DNA of 49,035 nt from the NCBI GenBank assembly GCA_023252055.1, contig JAHEXP010000006.1, positions 1-49,035 on the forward strand, in the 5' to 3' direction. A program made the translations under genes and the position numbers. The notes beneath the pieces are model-generated. The model ran no database searches. It worked only from the letters and a program-made list of their open reading frames with translations, and was not told where the DNA came from. Shown one piece after another: positions 9,759 to 18,264 of the stretch. Origin of the DNA: Coriobacteriia bacterium. Its GTDB lineage: Bacteria > Actinomycetota > Coriobacteriia > Anaerosomatales > PALSA-660. Every line of letters starts with the position of its first letter. Within the stretch, counting starts at the first letter, position 1.

Positions 9759-11738
9759 TCACACCTCCACGTTGACGATGCCGCGAAGCCAGACCATGCC
9801 CACGACGAGCATCGCGACCGCACCTGCGGCGGCATATCGGCCAACGGGCGCCGAGAGCAGGATCACGAAGTACTCGCGGTCGACGAGCCAGATCGCGGCG
9901 CCCTCCAGGAAGGGCAGTACGCACAGGATGATCGCGGACAACCGCCCCTCGGAGGTGAGCGAGCGCACCTGACGCCTCAGAGCCGTTCTCTCACGGATGG
10001 TCTCGGCTACCAGATCGAGGACTTCCGCCAGGTTCCCGCCCACCTCGCGCTGGATGTTGATCGCTGTCACGGCCCACTTGAAGTCCTCACTTCGGACGCG
10101 ATCAGCCATCTTGGATAGCGCCTCTTCAAGCGAGAGCCCCAGCCGGGCCTCGGTGACGACGCGCTCGAACTCCGGCCCCGCGGGCGCACCGATCTCCTTC
10201 GCCACGATGCCCGCGGCCTGCATGAGACCCCACCCGGCCCGCAACGAACCCGCGAGCAGGTTCAGCACGTCGGGAAGCTGAGACTGGAACGCTTCCGTCC
10301 GTCGCGTGGCACGGTTCTCAAGGAGAAGGACCGGGCCGAGCGAGACGAGGAAGACGACGAAGAGCGTGGCGATCCACTGGTGAGTGAACAGTTGCGTGAG
10401 CAGACCCGCCACCAACACGAGCCCTGCGTGGAGCGCCATATACTCGGCGGGGCGCAGCGGAAGTCCGGCGCGCTCCAGCGCTCCGCGGATCGTCGCGTCG
10501 AAGCCGCCTTTGGAGGCGACCGTCGCCGCCACGGCGAGCAGGCGGCCCCGCGCTCCGTCCGGATCGACATACTCGCGGTCCGTGGGATTCGTGGTTCCTG
10601 CCCTGCTCTGCTCGTAATACTCGAGGTGTTCCAGCGCATTGGCCTTGGGCCTCATCGCGAACAGCACGAATGCCGCAAGCGCGCCGGCCGCCGCGAACAC
10701 CGCGAGTCCGATCAGGAGCGGCCAACCGCCCCAGGGGAGCGCGGCGGCCGCGCTCACGGCCGCGACCGCCTGGTCGGCGTCGGGGTTGCCGATCACGGTC
10801 GCGAGCGTCGCGCGACGATCCCGCCCCGTGACGGTGAGGTCGATCTCAAGGTCGTGCGCGGGCGGCCTCAGGCTCTGGAAGGTCACCTCGTAGGGGCGGG
10901 TGATCTGCTTCGCGATATCGGCGAAGACCTTCGCCAGTCCGCCGCTGTCACCCACCTCGATGAGTGTCCCCGAGCGGGCCAGCGACCGCAACGCCGCTGA
11001 ATCGGCGCCGAGCGACGCGATCGCGACAGCGTACACGTGCGCGTCGGCACCGCTCACCGCCTGTGTTGCCGAACTCAGCGTGTTGCCGCTCGCGCTGTCG
11101 CCGCCGTCGGACAACAACACCACGACCTTCTCGCGGTCAGCCTCACTCCCGAACGACCGCGCTGCGAGAACCACCGCATCGTAGAGCGCCGTGGATCCGC
11201 CCGCCGCAAGGCCGTCGATCGCGGAGTCCAGAGCGCGGGCGTCACTGGTGAACGTGGAGGCCACGCCAGGTGCCCCCGCGAAGTTGATGAGCGCGACCCG
11301 GTCGCTTGCTTCCAGGGACCCAGCGAACGCCTTGGCCGCGGCCTTCGCGTCGGCGATGGGGGTGCCCTCCATACTGCCGCTCGTGTCGATGACGAGAACC
11401 ACATCCAGCGGCCTGCGAGAAGTCGCCAGCGGATGCGCCGTCACCCCGCCCACGACCACGCCGTTCTCGCGGACGGTGAAGTCCTTCGAGGCCAGCGCCG
11501 ACGAAAGCATGTCGACCGGCATCACGAGGTGGAGCGTGACCTGAGGCCACTTCGCCAAGCTGGTCGATTGCAGAGCGATCGTCCCGTCCCCCGCAAGGGC
11601 TCCGTGAGCGGGCGCGACGCCTGCGAACGAGAGCGCTGCGACGAGCACGACGCACGCCGCCACACCTCGCCAGATGCGGGCGTGCGTCCGCACGCGGTCC
11701 GGCGCTCGGAAGAAGGGGTGTTCGCGAGGAAGCAACAT
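9759..11738 (-). CDS. tadB: Fusion: secreted VWA domain + TadB-like T2SSF domain
   Basis: Signal-like N-terminus, MIDAS-like DVVLVIDTSGSMEGTPI...VVLLSDGGDS, TM, then LPDVLNLLAGSLRAGWGLMQAAGIVAKEIGAPAGPEFERVVTEARLGLSLEEALSKMADRV T2SSF. Confidence 0.85.
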   Translation of the reverse strand: MLLPREHPFFRAPDRVRTHARIWRGVAACVVLVAALSFAGVAPAHGALAGDGTIALQSTSLAKWPQVTLHLVMPVDMLSSALASKDFTVRENGVVVGGVTAHPLATSRRPLDVVLVIDTSGSMEGTPIADAKAAAKAFAGSLEASDRVALINFAGAPGVASTFTSDARALDSAIDGLAAGGSTALYDAVVLAARSFGSEADREKVVVLLSDGGDSASGNTLSSATQAVSGADAHVYAVAIASLGADSAALRSLARSGTLIEVGDSGGLAKVFADIAKQITRPYEVTFQSLRPPAHDLEIDLTVTGRDRRATLATVIGNPDADQAVAAVSAAAALPWGGWPLLIGLAVFAAAGALAAFVLFAMRPKANALEHLEYYEQSRAGTTNPTDREYVDPDGARGRLLAVAATVASKGGFDATIRGALERAGLPLRPAEYMALHAGLVLVAGLLTQLFTHQWIATLFVVFLVSLGPVLLLENRATRRTEAFQSQLPDVLNLLAGSLRAGWGLMQAAGIVAKEIGAPAGPEFERVVTEARLGLSLEEALSKMADRVRSEDFKWAVTAINIQREVGGNLAEVLDLVAETIRERTALRRQVRSLTSEGRLSAIILCVLPFLEGAAIWLVDREYFVILLSAPVGRYAAAGAVAMLVVGMVWLRGIVNVEV

Positions 11739-11743
11739 GTCGC

Positions 11744-13105
11744 TCAGCTCCGCGCCGGAGCTTCGTAGGCGAACATCTCGCCAGGCAGCTGGATCCCGGC
11801 ATCCTCCAGCCGGTGGGAACACTTCGGCCGTACGCCGGTCGACTTGATGCGCCCGCGAGAGCGGCCGCCCTCGTCCACACCCATTCCGAAATCGAAGGCG
11901 AAGACGTCCTCGAGCACGATCGTGTCCCCTTCCATCCCCTGCACCTCCGACACGTGCGTGATCCTGCGCGTGCCGTCCCTCAGGCGGGAGAGGTGGACCA
12001 TCAAGTCGATCGCGGACGAGGTCTGCTCACGGATCGCGCGCACGGGCAGTTCGAAACCGCTCATGAGCACCATCGTCTCGAGGCGCGCCAGCGCGTCCCG
12101 CGGAGAGTTCGCGTGGATCGTGGAGAGCGAGCCGTCGTGGCCCGTGTTCATCGCCTGCAGCATGTCCAGCGCCTCGGAACCGCGGACCTCACCGACGATG
12201 ATGCGGTCGGGGCGCATGCGCAGAGAGTTGCGGACGAGGTCGCGGATGGTGATCTCGCCTTTGCCCTCGATGTTGGACGGGCGCGACTCGAGCCGCAGCA
12301 CATGGTCCTGGTTCAACTGCAATTCGGCGGCGTCCTCGATCGTGACGACGCGCTCGTCTGAGGGCACGAAGCCGGAGACTACGTTGAGCAGCGTGGTCTT
12401 GCCCGAACCCGTGCCGCCGGAGATCAGGATGTTCAGGCGCCCGCGTACCGCCGCGTCGAGAAGCATCGCGACCTTCTCATCCAGCGTTCCGAACGAGATC
12501 AGGTCGTTGACGGTCAACGGGTCCTTGCTGAACTTGCGGATCGTGAGCATCGGACCGTTGATCGCGAGCGGGTGCACGATGGCGTTGACGCGTGACCCGT
12601 CTGGCAGACGCGCATCGACCATCGGAACGGACTCGTCCACGCGCCGGCCGACCTGGCCGACGATCTTGTCGATGATGCGACGCAGGTGCGCCTCGTCCAG
12701 GAACGAGCGGTCGGCGGGGTAGATGCGGCCGCCACGCTCGACGTAGATCGTCTCAGGGTTGTTCACCATGATCTCGGTGACTTCCGGGTCGTGCAGGAAG
12801 ACCTCGATCGGGCCGTAGCCGACGATGTTGTCGATAACGTCGGTGACGATCTCCTGGCGATCGGCGGCCGACAGCGGCGTGGACTCGTCGGCGAGCAGCG
12901 TGCGAAGCCGCAATTCGATCTCGCGGCGCATGGCCTTCTCGTCACCATCGAGCAGTGACAACTGCGGGCCGATCGTCTCGACCAGCACGTAGTGCATGCG
13001 GCGCTTGATCTCGCTCGTGTCGCGGTCAGCGGGCGGCAGCTGAGCGCCCGGGGCCTGGCCCGCCACAGTGGCGGAGCTCGCGGCCAATCTCTCTCGAAGC
13101 GACAT
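11744..13105 (-). CDS. tadA: Tad secretion ATPase TadA/CpaF
   Basis: Walker A ISGGTGSGKTTLLN, MRPDRIIVGEVRGSEALDMLQAMNTGHDGSLSTIHANSPRDAL; CpaF family. Confidence 0.95.
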   Translation of the reverse strand: MSLRERLAASSATVAGQAPGAQLPPADRDTSEIKRRMHYVLVETIGPQLSLLDGDEKAMRREIELRLRTLLADESTPLSAADRQEIVTDVIDNIVGYGPIEVFLHDPEVTEIMVNNPETIYVERGGRIYPADRSFLDEAHLRRIIDKIVGQVGRRVDESVPMVDARLPDGSRVNAIVHPLAINGPMLTIRKFSKDPLTVNDLISFGTLDEKVAMLLDAAVRGRLNILISGGTGSGKTTLLNVVSGFVPSDERVVTIEDAAELQLNQDHVLRLESRPSNIEGKGEITIRDLVRNSLRMRPDRIIVGEVRGSEALDMLQAMNTGHDGSLSTIHANSPRDALARLETMVLMSGFELPVRAIREQTSSAIDLMVHLSRLRDGTRRITHVSEVQGMEGDTIVLEDVFAFDFGMGVDEGGRSRGRIKSTGVRPKCSHRLEDAGIQLPGEMFAYEAPARS

Positions 13106-13131
13106 GGCGGACGACCCCCTTGAGCGATCGG

Positions 13132-14283
13132 CTACGCGGAAGCGACTTCGCGAACGAGACCGACGATGGCGCGCGCCACGCCGGAGCGCGGCGCGTCGAG
13201 CACGACGGGCACGCCTCGGTTGACGGACCGGGGCACGATGCGATCGGACGGGATGCGAGCCACGAGTCGGTCGGCCATGGCCTTCTCGATCTCGTGAGGC
13301 TCGAGCCACACCTTGCTGTCAGCACGGTTGAGCACGAGCCGCACCGAGCCGTCCAGCCCGAGTTGGTGGAGCTTCGCGAGCGAGACCTTTGTGTTCTTCA
13401 CACTCGGGATGTCGAGCGTGGCGACTGCGAGAACGACGTCGCTGTGCTCGAGCGCCGTGAGCACCACATCGGAGAGCGATGCCGGCGTGTCGATGACGAC
13501 GTAGTCGGCCATCGTCTTGAGCATCGTGATGATCTGCGCGACGCGGTTCATCGTCACCGACTCCGCCTCCTCGGGGCGCACCGGCGCGAGAAGCGCGGAG
13601 AGCCCCGACGAGTGCTTGACCAGGAAGCCGGCGAGCATCTGTGGATCGAGGCGGTCGAACGCCTGAGCGGCGTCGTAGATGGTGCGTTCCGGGGGAAGTT
13701 GCAGCATCACCGAGACGTCGCCGAACTCGAGATCGAGATCGAGCAGGACCGTCTTCTTGCCGAGGTCGTGCGCGAGGGCGGCGGCGATGTTGGTGGACAG
13801 CACGCTCTTGCCCACGCCCCCCTTCGTGGAGAAGACGGTGATGACCGTCGCCGAATGTGGCGGCTCCGCGGGCGTCTCTACACGATTCCCCTGCGGCTCC
13901 CGCCTCCGCGAGATCGCAGCGGAGGCCGCGATGACAGACTCCGCCATGGTCGCGACTCCGTCGGCAGGCATGAACACGTCGCGGACGCCCGCTTTGAGCG
14001 CAGCCCGCAGCAGCGCCGCATCCGGATCCTCCGCCACGAGCACGACCACCGTGTCCGAATCGCGACGCTGCATCAGCGTCGCAAGGGCGACGCCCTCCAC
14101 GGGTTCGATGGGCGGGCACACGACGACCACGGTCGGGCTGGAGGCGTCGATCGTGTCGCGGGCGTCCTCCAGCGACTCGGCCATCTGGATCTGAAGGGAT
14201 GGGTCCAGGCCCAGCTCCGCAGCCAGCTGCTGTCCGGTGTCGCCCTCCGACCCGGCGATGATGACGAGTGGCACGCCCACCAC
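13132..14283 (-). CDS. tadZ: Pilus assembly ATPase TadZ/CpaE (MinD/ParA-like)
   Basis: Receiver-like N-terminus, VITVFSTKGGVGKSVLSTNIAAALA deviant Walker A; between cpaB and tadA. Confidence 0.85.
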   Translation of the reverse strand: MVGVPLVIIAGSEGDTGQQLAAELGLDPSLQIQMAESLEDARDTIDASSPTVVVVCPPIEPVEGVALATLMQRRDSDTVVVLVAEDPDAALLRAALKAGVRDVFMPADGVATMAESVIAASAAISRRREPQGNRVETPAEPPHSATVITVFSTKGGVGKSVLSTNIAAALAHDLGKKTVLLDLDLEFGDVSVMLQLPPERTIYDAAQAFDRLDPQMLAGFLVKHSSGLSALLAPVRPEEAESVTMNRVAQIITMLKTMADYVVIDTPASLSDVVLTALEHSDVVLAVATLDIPSVKNTKVSLAKLHQLGLDGSVRLVLNRADSKVWLEPHEIEKAMADRLVARIPSDRIVPRSVNRGVPVVLDAPRSGVARAIVGLVREVASA

Positions 14284-15027
14284 CTACTTCATCACCGTGG
14301 CGGCGGTCTGTCCCGAGCCGGGCTGTGCGGACGAGGCCGTCGTGGACAGCAGCGCGAGCCACACGCCACCCGTCTCAGCCACGAACACGAGCTTCTCGGC
14401 GTCCGCGGGTGAGACCGCGAGCGTCACCGTCTCCTGGCCGGAAGTCTGGGCGGAAGTCCCGATCCCGGCCGATGATCCCTCTTCTGCGGCGCCTGCCCCG
14501 GTGTTGCGGTCGACGGCGAGCACACGCACGCCGCCGAGCACGATCCTGGTGCGCTCGTCGCCGGCCGACTTTCCCGGCAGGGTACCGAGCACGGCAACGC
14601 GATCGCCGGCCTTCAGCAGCTGCGCCAGGCCGCGGGACTCGTTGACCGGCACGGTCACAGCAACGAAGTCCTTGGGGACGGCGAAGGCGAGGCCCGCATC
14701 ACTCGGGTACTGGAAGCGCGCCGACGTGATCAATTCACCTTTGGTCACCGGCACCGCGAGCACCATGTCCGTCAGCGCCCGAAGTGACGAGACCGCGCCC
14801 TTCGGCACATAGCGCTGCGGGACCTTCATCATCTCGACCAGGCCGGACGACAACAAGGTATTGGCGTCAGCACCGCGTGGGACATCTTGCGTCGCGACCA
14901 GGACATCGGTCATGACGCTACCGGCTTCCGCCTGCAACTGCACGCCCGCGAGGTACCTGTACGTACCGAAAGCGGCGATGCCCCCGAGCACCACCGCTAT
15001 GACGACCAGCACCACCTTGGACTTCAT
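14284..15027 (-). CDS. cpaB: Flp pilus assembly protein CpaB/RcpC
   Basis: N-terminal TM, SAF-like DVLVATQDVPRGADANTLLSSGLVEMMKVPQRYVPKGAVSSL..., RVAVLGT...RIVLGGVRVLAVD. Confidence 0.85.
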   Translation of the reverse strand: MKSKVVLVVIAVVLGGIAAFGTYRYLAGVQLQAEAGSVMTDVLVATQDVPRGADANTLLSSGLVEMMKVPQRYVPKGAVSSLRALTDMVLAVPVTKGELITSARFQYPSDAGLAFAVPKDFVAVTVPVNESRGLAQLLKAGDRVAVLGTLPGKSAGDERTRIVLGGVRVLAVDRNTGAGAAEEGSSAGIGTSAQTSGQETVTLAVSPADAEKLVFVAETGGVWLALLSTTASSAQPGSGQTAATVMK

Positions 15028-15124
15028 CCGGCCCCCCTCTCGTGCTCTCCTCATTCAACGCCCCCGGCGGAACCGGCGGGGCGCCCGGAAGACGGACGCC
15101 CCGCCGCGGTCCGCACCCGGAATG

Positions 15125-15298
15125 CTAGGGCAGCATGCCGGCGACTTTGGTGAGCGTGGCGGCGAGGTTCTGTCCGAGCGCCCCGACCGCGCCGATGATC
15201 GCCACGGCGATGAGCGCCACGAGGATCCCGTACTCGACGGCGGTCGCGCCCTCGTCGCCCCGCGACGCCGGACGCAAACGCATCCAGACCTTGGACAT
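15125..15298 (-). CDS. flp: Flp pilin paralogue 1
   Basis: DEG|ATAVEYGILVALIAVAIIGAV; Flp prepilin cleavage motif G/xxxxEY. Confidence 0.9.
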   Translation of the reverse strand: MSKVWMRLRPASRGDEGATAVEYGILVALIAVAIIGAVGALGQNLAATLTKVAGMLP

Positions 15299-15330
15299 CG
15301 GACCCCTCCTTGCTCGCCCGCACCACGCCG

Positions 15331-15510
15331 TTACTTCAGAGGCGCGCTGTTTGCGACAGTGTTGAACAGATTGGAGAGGTTCCCGCCAAGCAGTGTCACG
15401 GCACCAATGATCGCGACGGCGATGAGAGCGACCATGATCCCGTACTCGACGGCGGTCGCGCCCTCGTCGCTGGCACTCCACATGTGGAGCTGAGTCATCA
15501 GACGAAGCAT
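15331..15510 (-). CDS. flp: Flp pilin paralogue 2
   Basis: DEG|ATAVEYGIMVALIAVAIIGAVTLLGGNLSNLF; alternative GTG start at 15519. Confidence 0.9.
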   Translation of the reverse strand: MLRLMTQLHMWSASDEGATAVEYGIMVALIAVAIIGAVTLLGGNLSNLFNTVANSAPLK

Positions 15511-15675
15511 TCGATTCACCCCCCTCCGGGGTTCCCCCGTGGCGCGCCGCCCCCCAAGAGCGTTCGCGGCGACACCGTCCTCCCGTGCGGTCGAAGCTCG
15601 CAAGTCCCCGTTTGTGGATCCAACGGTACACGCCCTCGCATGCACCTGTGGGCTGACGCCGGGACGATTCTCGGC

Positions 15676-15693
15676 CTCATCCTCTGGTATGAC
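15676..15693. promoter_or_regulatory. Conserved 18-bp motif upstream of flp2 (copy 1)
   Basis: ctcatcctctggtatgac; 17/18 identical to 17523..17540; about 165 bp upstream of the flp2 start. Confidence 0.5.
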
Positions 15694-15724
15694 GACCGGC
15701 CTTTGGCTGGCCTGACACGCGGAT

Positions 15725-16924
15725 CTAGTCGACCAGGACGGAGCGACGCAGCTCGATCTTGCCGATCTTGAGGAGGAGGTCACGCAGCTGCGCGGGATCG
15801 CTGGTTTGCAGCGCCACGCCGCCGAGGTTCTTCCCGTCCGATCCGTTGTTGTAGACCTGCACCAGGTCCTGGTTGAACTTGAAGTCCGCGCCGGCCGTGC
15901 CGTACTGGCCCCCGGTGGGCTCGTTGGTGAGCGTGACGCTGTCGATCCGGATGCCCGCGGCCCCCGCGCGCCGCGCGGCGTCGTTGGTGAGACTGCGGTG
16001 CGAGGACGGGTTCGGCATGCCGTCGCTGACGAACACGATCACCTTGTCCGACCCGCTGGACCCTGATGCCGAGAGCTGGCTGACCGCCCAGTCGATACCC
16101 GATTCGGGATAGGTGTTGCCCCCCGCGAAGTCCTTCCCGGCGATCTGGTATGCCGTGGTTACCGCCGCAGGGAGCACTGCTGGGTTGGCGTAGTTGAGCG
16201 CCGTGAGAGAGAGTCGGAGTTGCTTCACGGCACCGTGGTGCGAATCCGTGTCGCCGACTGCATTCACCTTGCGCGGGTCGCCGAGCGCCCGGTTGTCCCC
16301 AAGGTAGGTGGTGCTCTTCAGGCCCTCGCTGAAGGCCACGAAACCGACCTTGTCGCCTTGGATGGAGACCTGGTTGATAAGGCTCATGAGCGCCTGATCT
16401 GCGCTTGTGGCCTGCGCCCACTCCTCGATGAAGGAGCCGGAGGCGTCCTGGACGACGATGACCTCCAACGGCCTCCTGTTCGAGGTGATGTTGGCTTGGG
16501 CGACCGCTCGCGCGACCGCCGTGACGGATCGCACTCCGAACACCCGGGCGAAGAATGTCGGCACCTGAAGGCTGACGGTCACCGTCGCCTTCCCCGGATC
16601 GCTCGCCCCACCGTCTTCGAAGTCGGTCGTCGCCTCGGGGAGGTTGCGCGTCACGTAGTCCCCGGCGGCGACCCGCGCGCCGGGCATGTCGTCGGGGAGT
16701 CGAGAGGCAGCGGCGAGCGCGGCGGCGTCGGCCGCGGTCTGTGTCTGCGCGCGTCTCACCAGGTAGTAGCCGACGTCGACGGCGAGTGCCGCGATCCCGA
16801 GCAGAACCACGAGCGTGAGGGCGACGGTGACGGCCACGGCACCCGAGTCGGTGGACCCCCACGGGCTTCCCGCCGTAAGTCTGCACTCACGCGTCTCACG
16901 CGGGGCATCAACCGGTCTCTTCAT
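15725..16924 (-). CDS. tadG: TadG-like pilus protein with VWA domain
   Basis: DSGAVAVTVALTLVVLLGIAALAVDVGYYLVRRAQTQTAADAAALAAA (TadG_N) followed by VWA (VIVVQDASGSFIEEW...VIVFVSDGMPNP). Confidence 0.85.
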   Translation of the reverse strand: MKRPVDAPRETRECRLTAGSPWGSTDSGAVAVTVALTLVVLLGIAALAVDVGYYLVRRAQTQTAADAAALAAASRLPDDMPGARVAAGDYVTRNLPEATTDFEDGGASDPGKATVTVSLQVPTFFARVFGVRSVTAVARAVAQANITSNRRPLEVIVVQDASGSFIEEWAQATSADQALMSLINQVSIQGDKVGFVAFSEGLKSTTYLGDNRALGDPRKVNAVGDTDSHHGAVKQLRLSLTALNYANPAVLPAAVTTAYQIAGKDFAGGNTYPESGIDWAVSQLSASGSSGSDKVIVFVSDGMPNPSSHRSLTNDAARRAGAAGIRIDSVTLTNEPTGGQYGTAGADFKFNQDLVQVYNNGSDGKNLGGVALQTSDPAQLRDLLLKIGKIELRRSVLVD

Positions 16925-16991
16925 CGCGATTCCCCCTGACTGGCGCATCGACAACGTGCCCCCCGCGGGGGCGCGCACGGTGACGGCGCAG

Positions 16992-17381
16992 TTACTCCAT
17001 CTTCATCTCGGCTGCCGCCGTGATCGCATCCGGCAGCACGAACATCGGCAACGGGATCAGTGCGGTTCGCGGGTATGACACCGTCACCCTGGCGGAATCC
17101 GTCGACTTCACGATGGTCACCGTCAGGGAGGCCGGGATCAGCCCGGGGGAAGCGTTGATGGTGCGCTGACGGACCTCGGCGTCGTTCTTGCCGATCGACG
17201 CCGCACGAGCGCCCTCGCGCGCGGCGGTGACGACCTCGTTGTACTCGAAGAAGGTGTAGCTGAACTGGATGATGCCGAATAGCAGGGCGACGAGCAGCGA
17301 TGCGACGAGTGCGAACTCGACCGCCGCGGCTCCGGCGTCGCCACCGTGCCGGCCCCCATCCAACATAGAGCGACGAAGCAT
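16992..17381 (-). CDS. tadE: TadE-like pseudopilin
   Basis: DAG|AAAVEFALVASLLVALLFGIIQFSYTFFEYNEVVTAAREGARAA; TadE signature. Confidence 0.88.
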   Translation of the reverse strand: MLRRSMLDGGRHGGDAGAAAVEFALVASLLVALLFGIIQFSYTFFEYNEVVTAAREGARAASIGKNDAEVRQRTINASPGLIPASLTVTIVKSTDSARVTVSYPRTALIPLPMFVLPDAITAAAEMKME

Positions 17382-17522
17382 CCTGCTCACCCTCCAGGCG
17401 GTACAGCTCGCGCCGCCACCCCCGTGCCGGCGCGCTGCGAAACGCTTCGCGTGCCCTTGTATGATTCTCCCTTGGCGCGCGCTTCGCGACCGCCTCGCGG
17501 TTGATTCAGGGGGTGAATACGG

Positions 17523-17540
17523 CTCATCCCCTGGTATGAC
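17523..17540. promoter_or_regulatory. Conserved 18-bp motif upstream of tadE (copy 2)
   Basis: ctcatcccctggtatgac; near-palindromic TCATaCC-AG-GGgATGA on the opposite strand; about 142 bp upstream of the tadE start. Confidence 0.5.
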
Positions 17541-17608
17541 TCACACGCGCGGGGGCGCGTATCCGGAGGCCGACGGTCGATGTGTCCCCCGGCGCGGGAC
17601 GTGCGCGG

Positions 17609-18250
17609 CTACCCCTCGCGAGACGGAGCCGACACCAGCCCCTTGGCCATGGCGTGGATGATCGCCTGCGTGCGGTCGGGCTGACCGAGTTTGGCCAGGA
17701 CGTGACTGACGTGCGTCTTCACGGTGGGATCGCTGATCCACAGCCTCGCCGCGATCTCGCGGTTCGTCAGTCCTTGAGCCATGAGCTCCAGAACCTCGTG
17801 CTCCCGCGGGGACAACGTGCCGCGGGGAGTCTCCACGGCGTGGCGCGGACCATCGAGCACCCGCTGGGCCACACCTCCATCCAGAACCGTCTGCCCGCTC
17901 GCAACGCCGCGTATTGCCGCGACCAGCGCCTCGGGCGCGACGTCTTTCATCATGTAGCTGGCCGCCCCTGCGGACAGGGCCCCGAAGACGTCCTCGTCGT
18001 CCGAAAAACTCGAGAGCACCACGATCCGCAGGTCCGGCGCGGTCCCGCTGAGGTGCCGACACACCTCAACGCCGCTCATATCCGGCATGCGCATATCGAG
18101 CACGAGCACGTCCGGCGCCAGCGACTCCGCCAGTTCGATCGCCTCGACGCCCCCGGCCGCCTCACCGACGACGTCGATCCCCGCCTCCTCGAGCACGGCC
18201 CGCAGCGCGACGCGCACCAGTTCGTGATCGTCCGCCAGGAGCACCCGCAT
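17609..18250 (-). CDS. NarL/FixJ-family response regulator (REC-LuxR HTH)
   Basis: MRVLLADDHELVRVALRAVLEEAG...DVLVLDMRMPDMSG...; LSPREHEVLELMAQGLTNREIAARLWISDPTVKTHVSHVLAKLG. Confidence 0.93.
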   Translation of the reverse strand: MRVLLADDHELVRVALRAVLEEAGIDVVGEAAGGVEAIELAESLAPDVLVLDMRMPDMSGVEVCRHLSGTAPDLRIVVLSSFSDDEDVFGALSAGAASYMMKDVAPEALVAAIRGVASGQTVLDGGVAQRVLDGPRHAVETPRGTLSPREHEVLELMAQGLTNREIAARLWISDPTVKTHVSHVLAKLGQPDRTQAIIHAMAKGLVSAPSREG

Positions 18251-18264
18251 GGCCTGCCCGTCTG

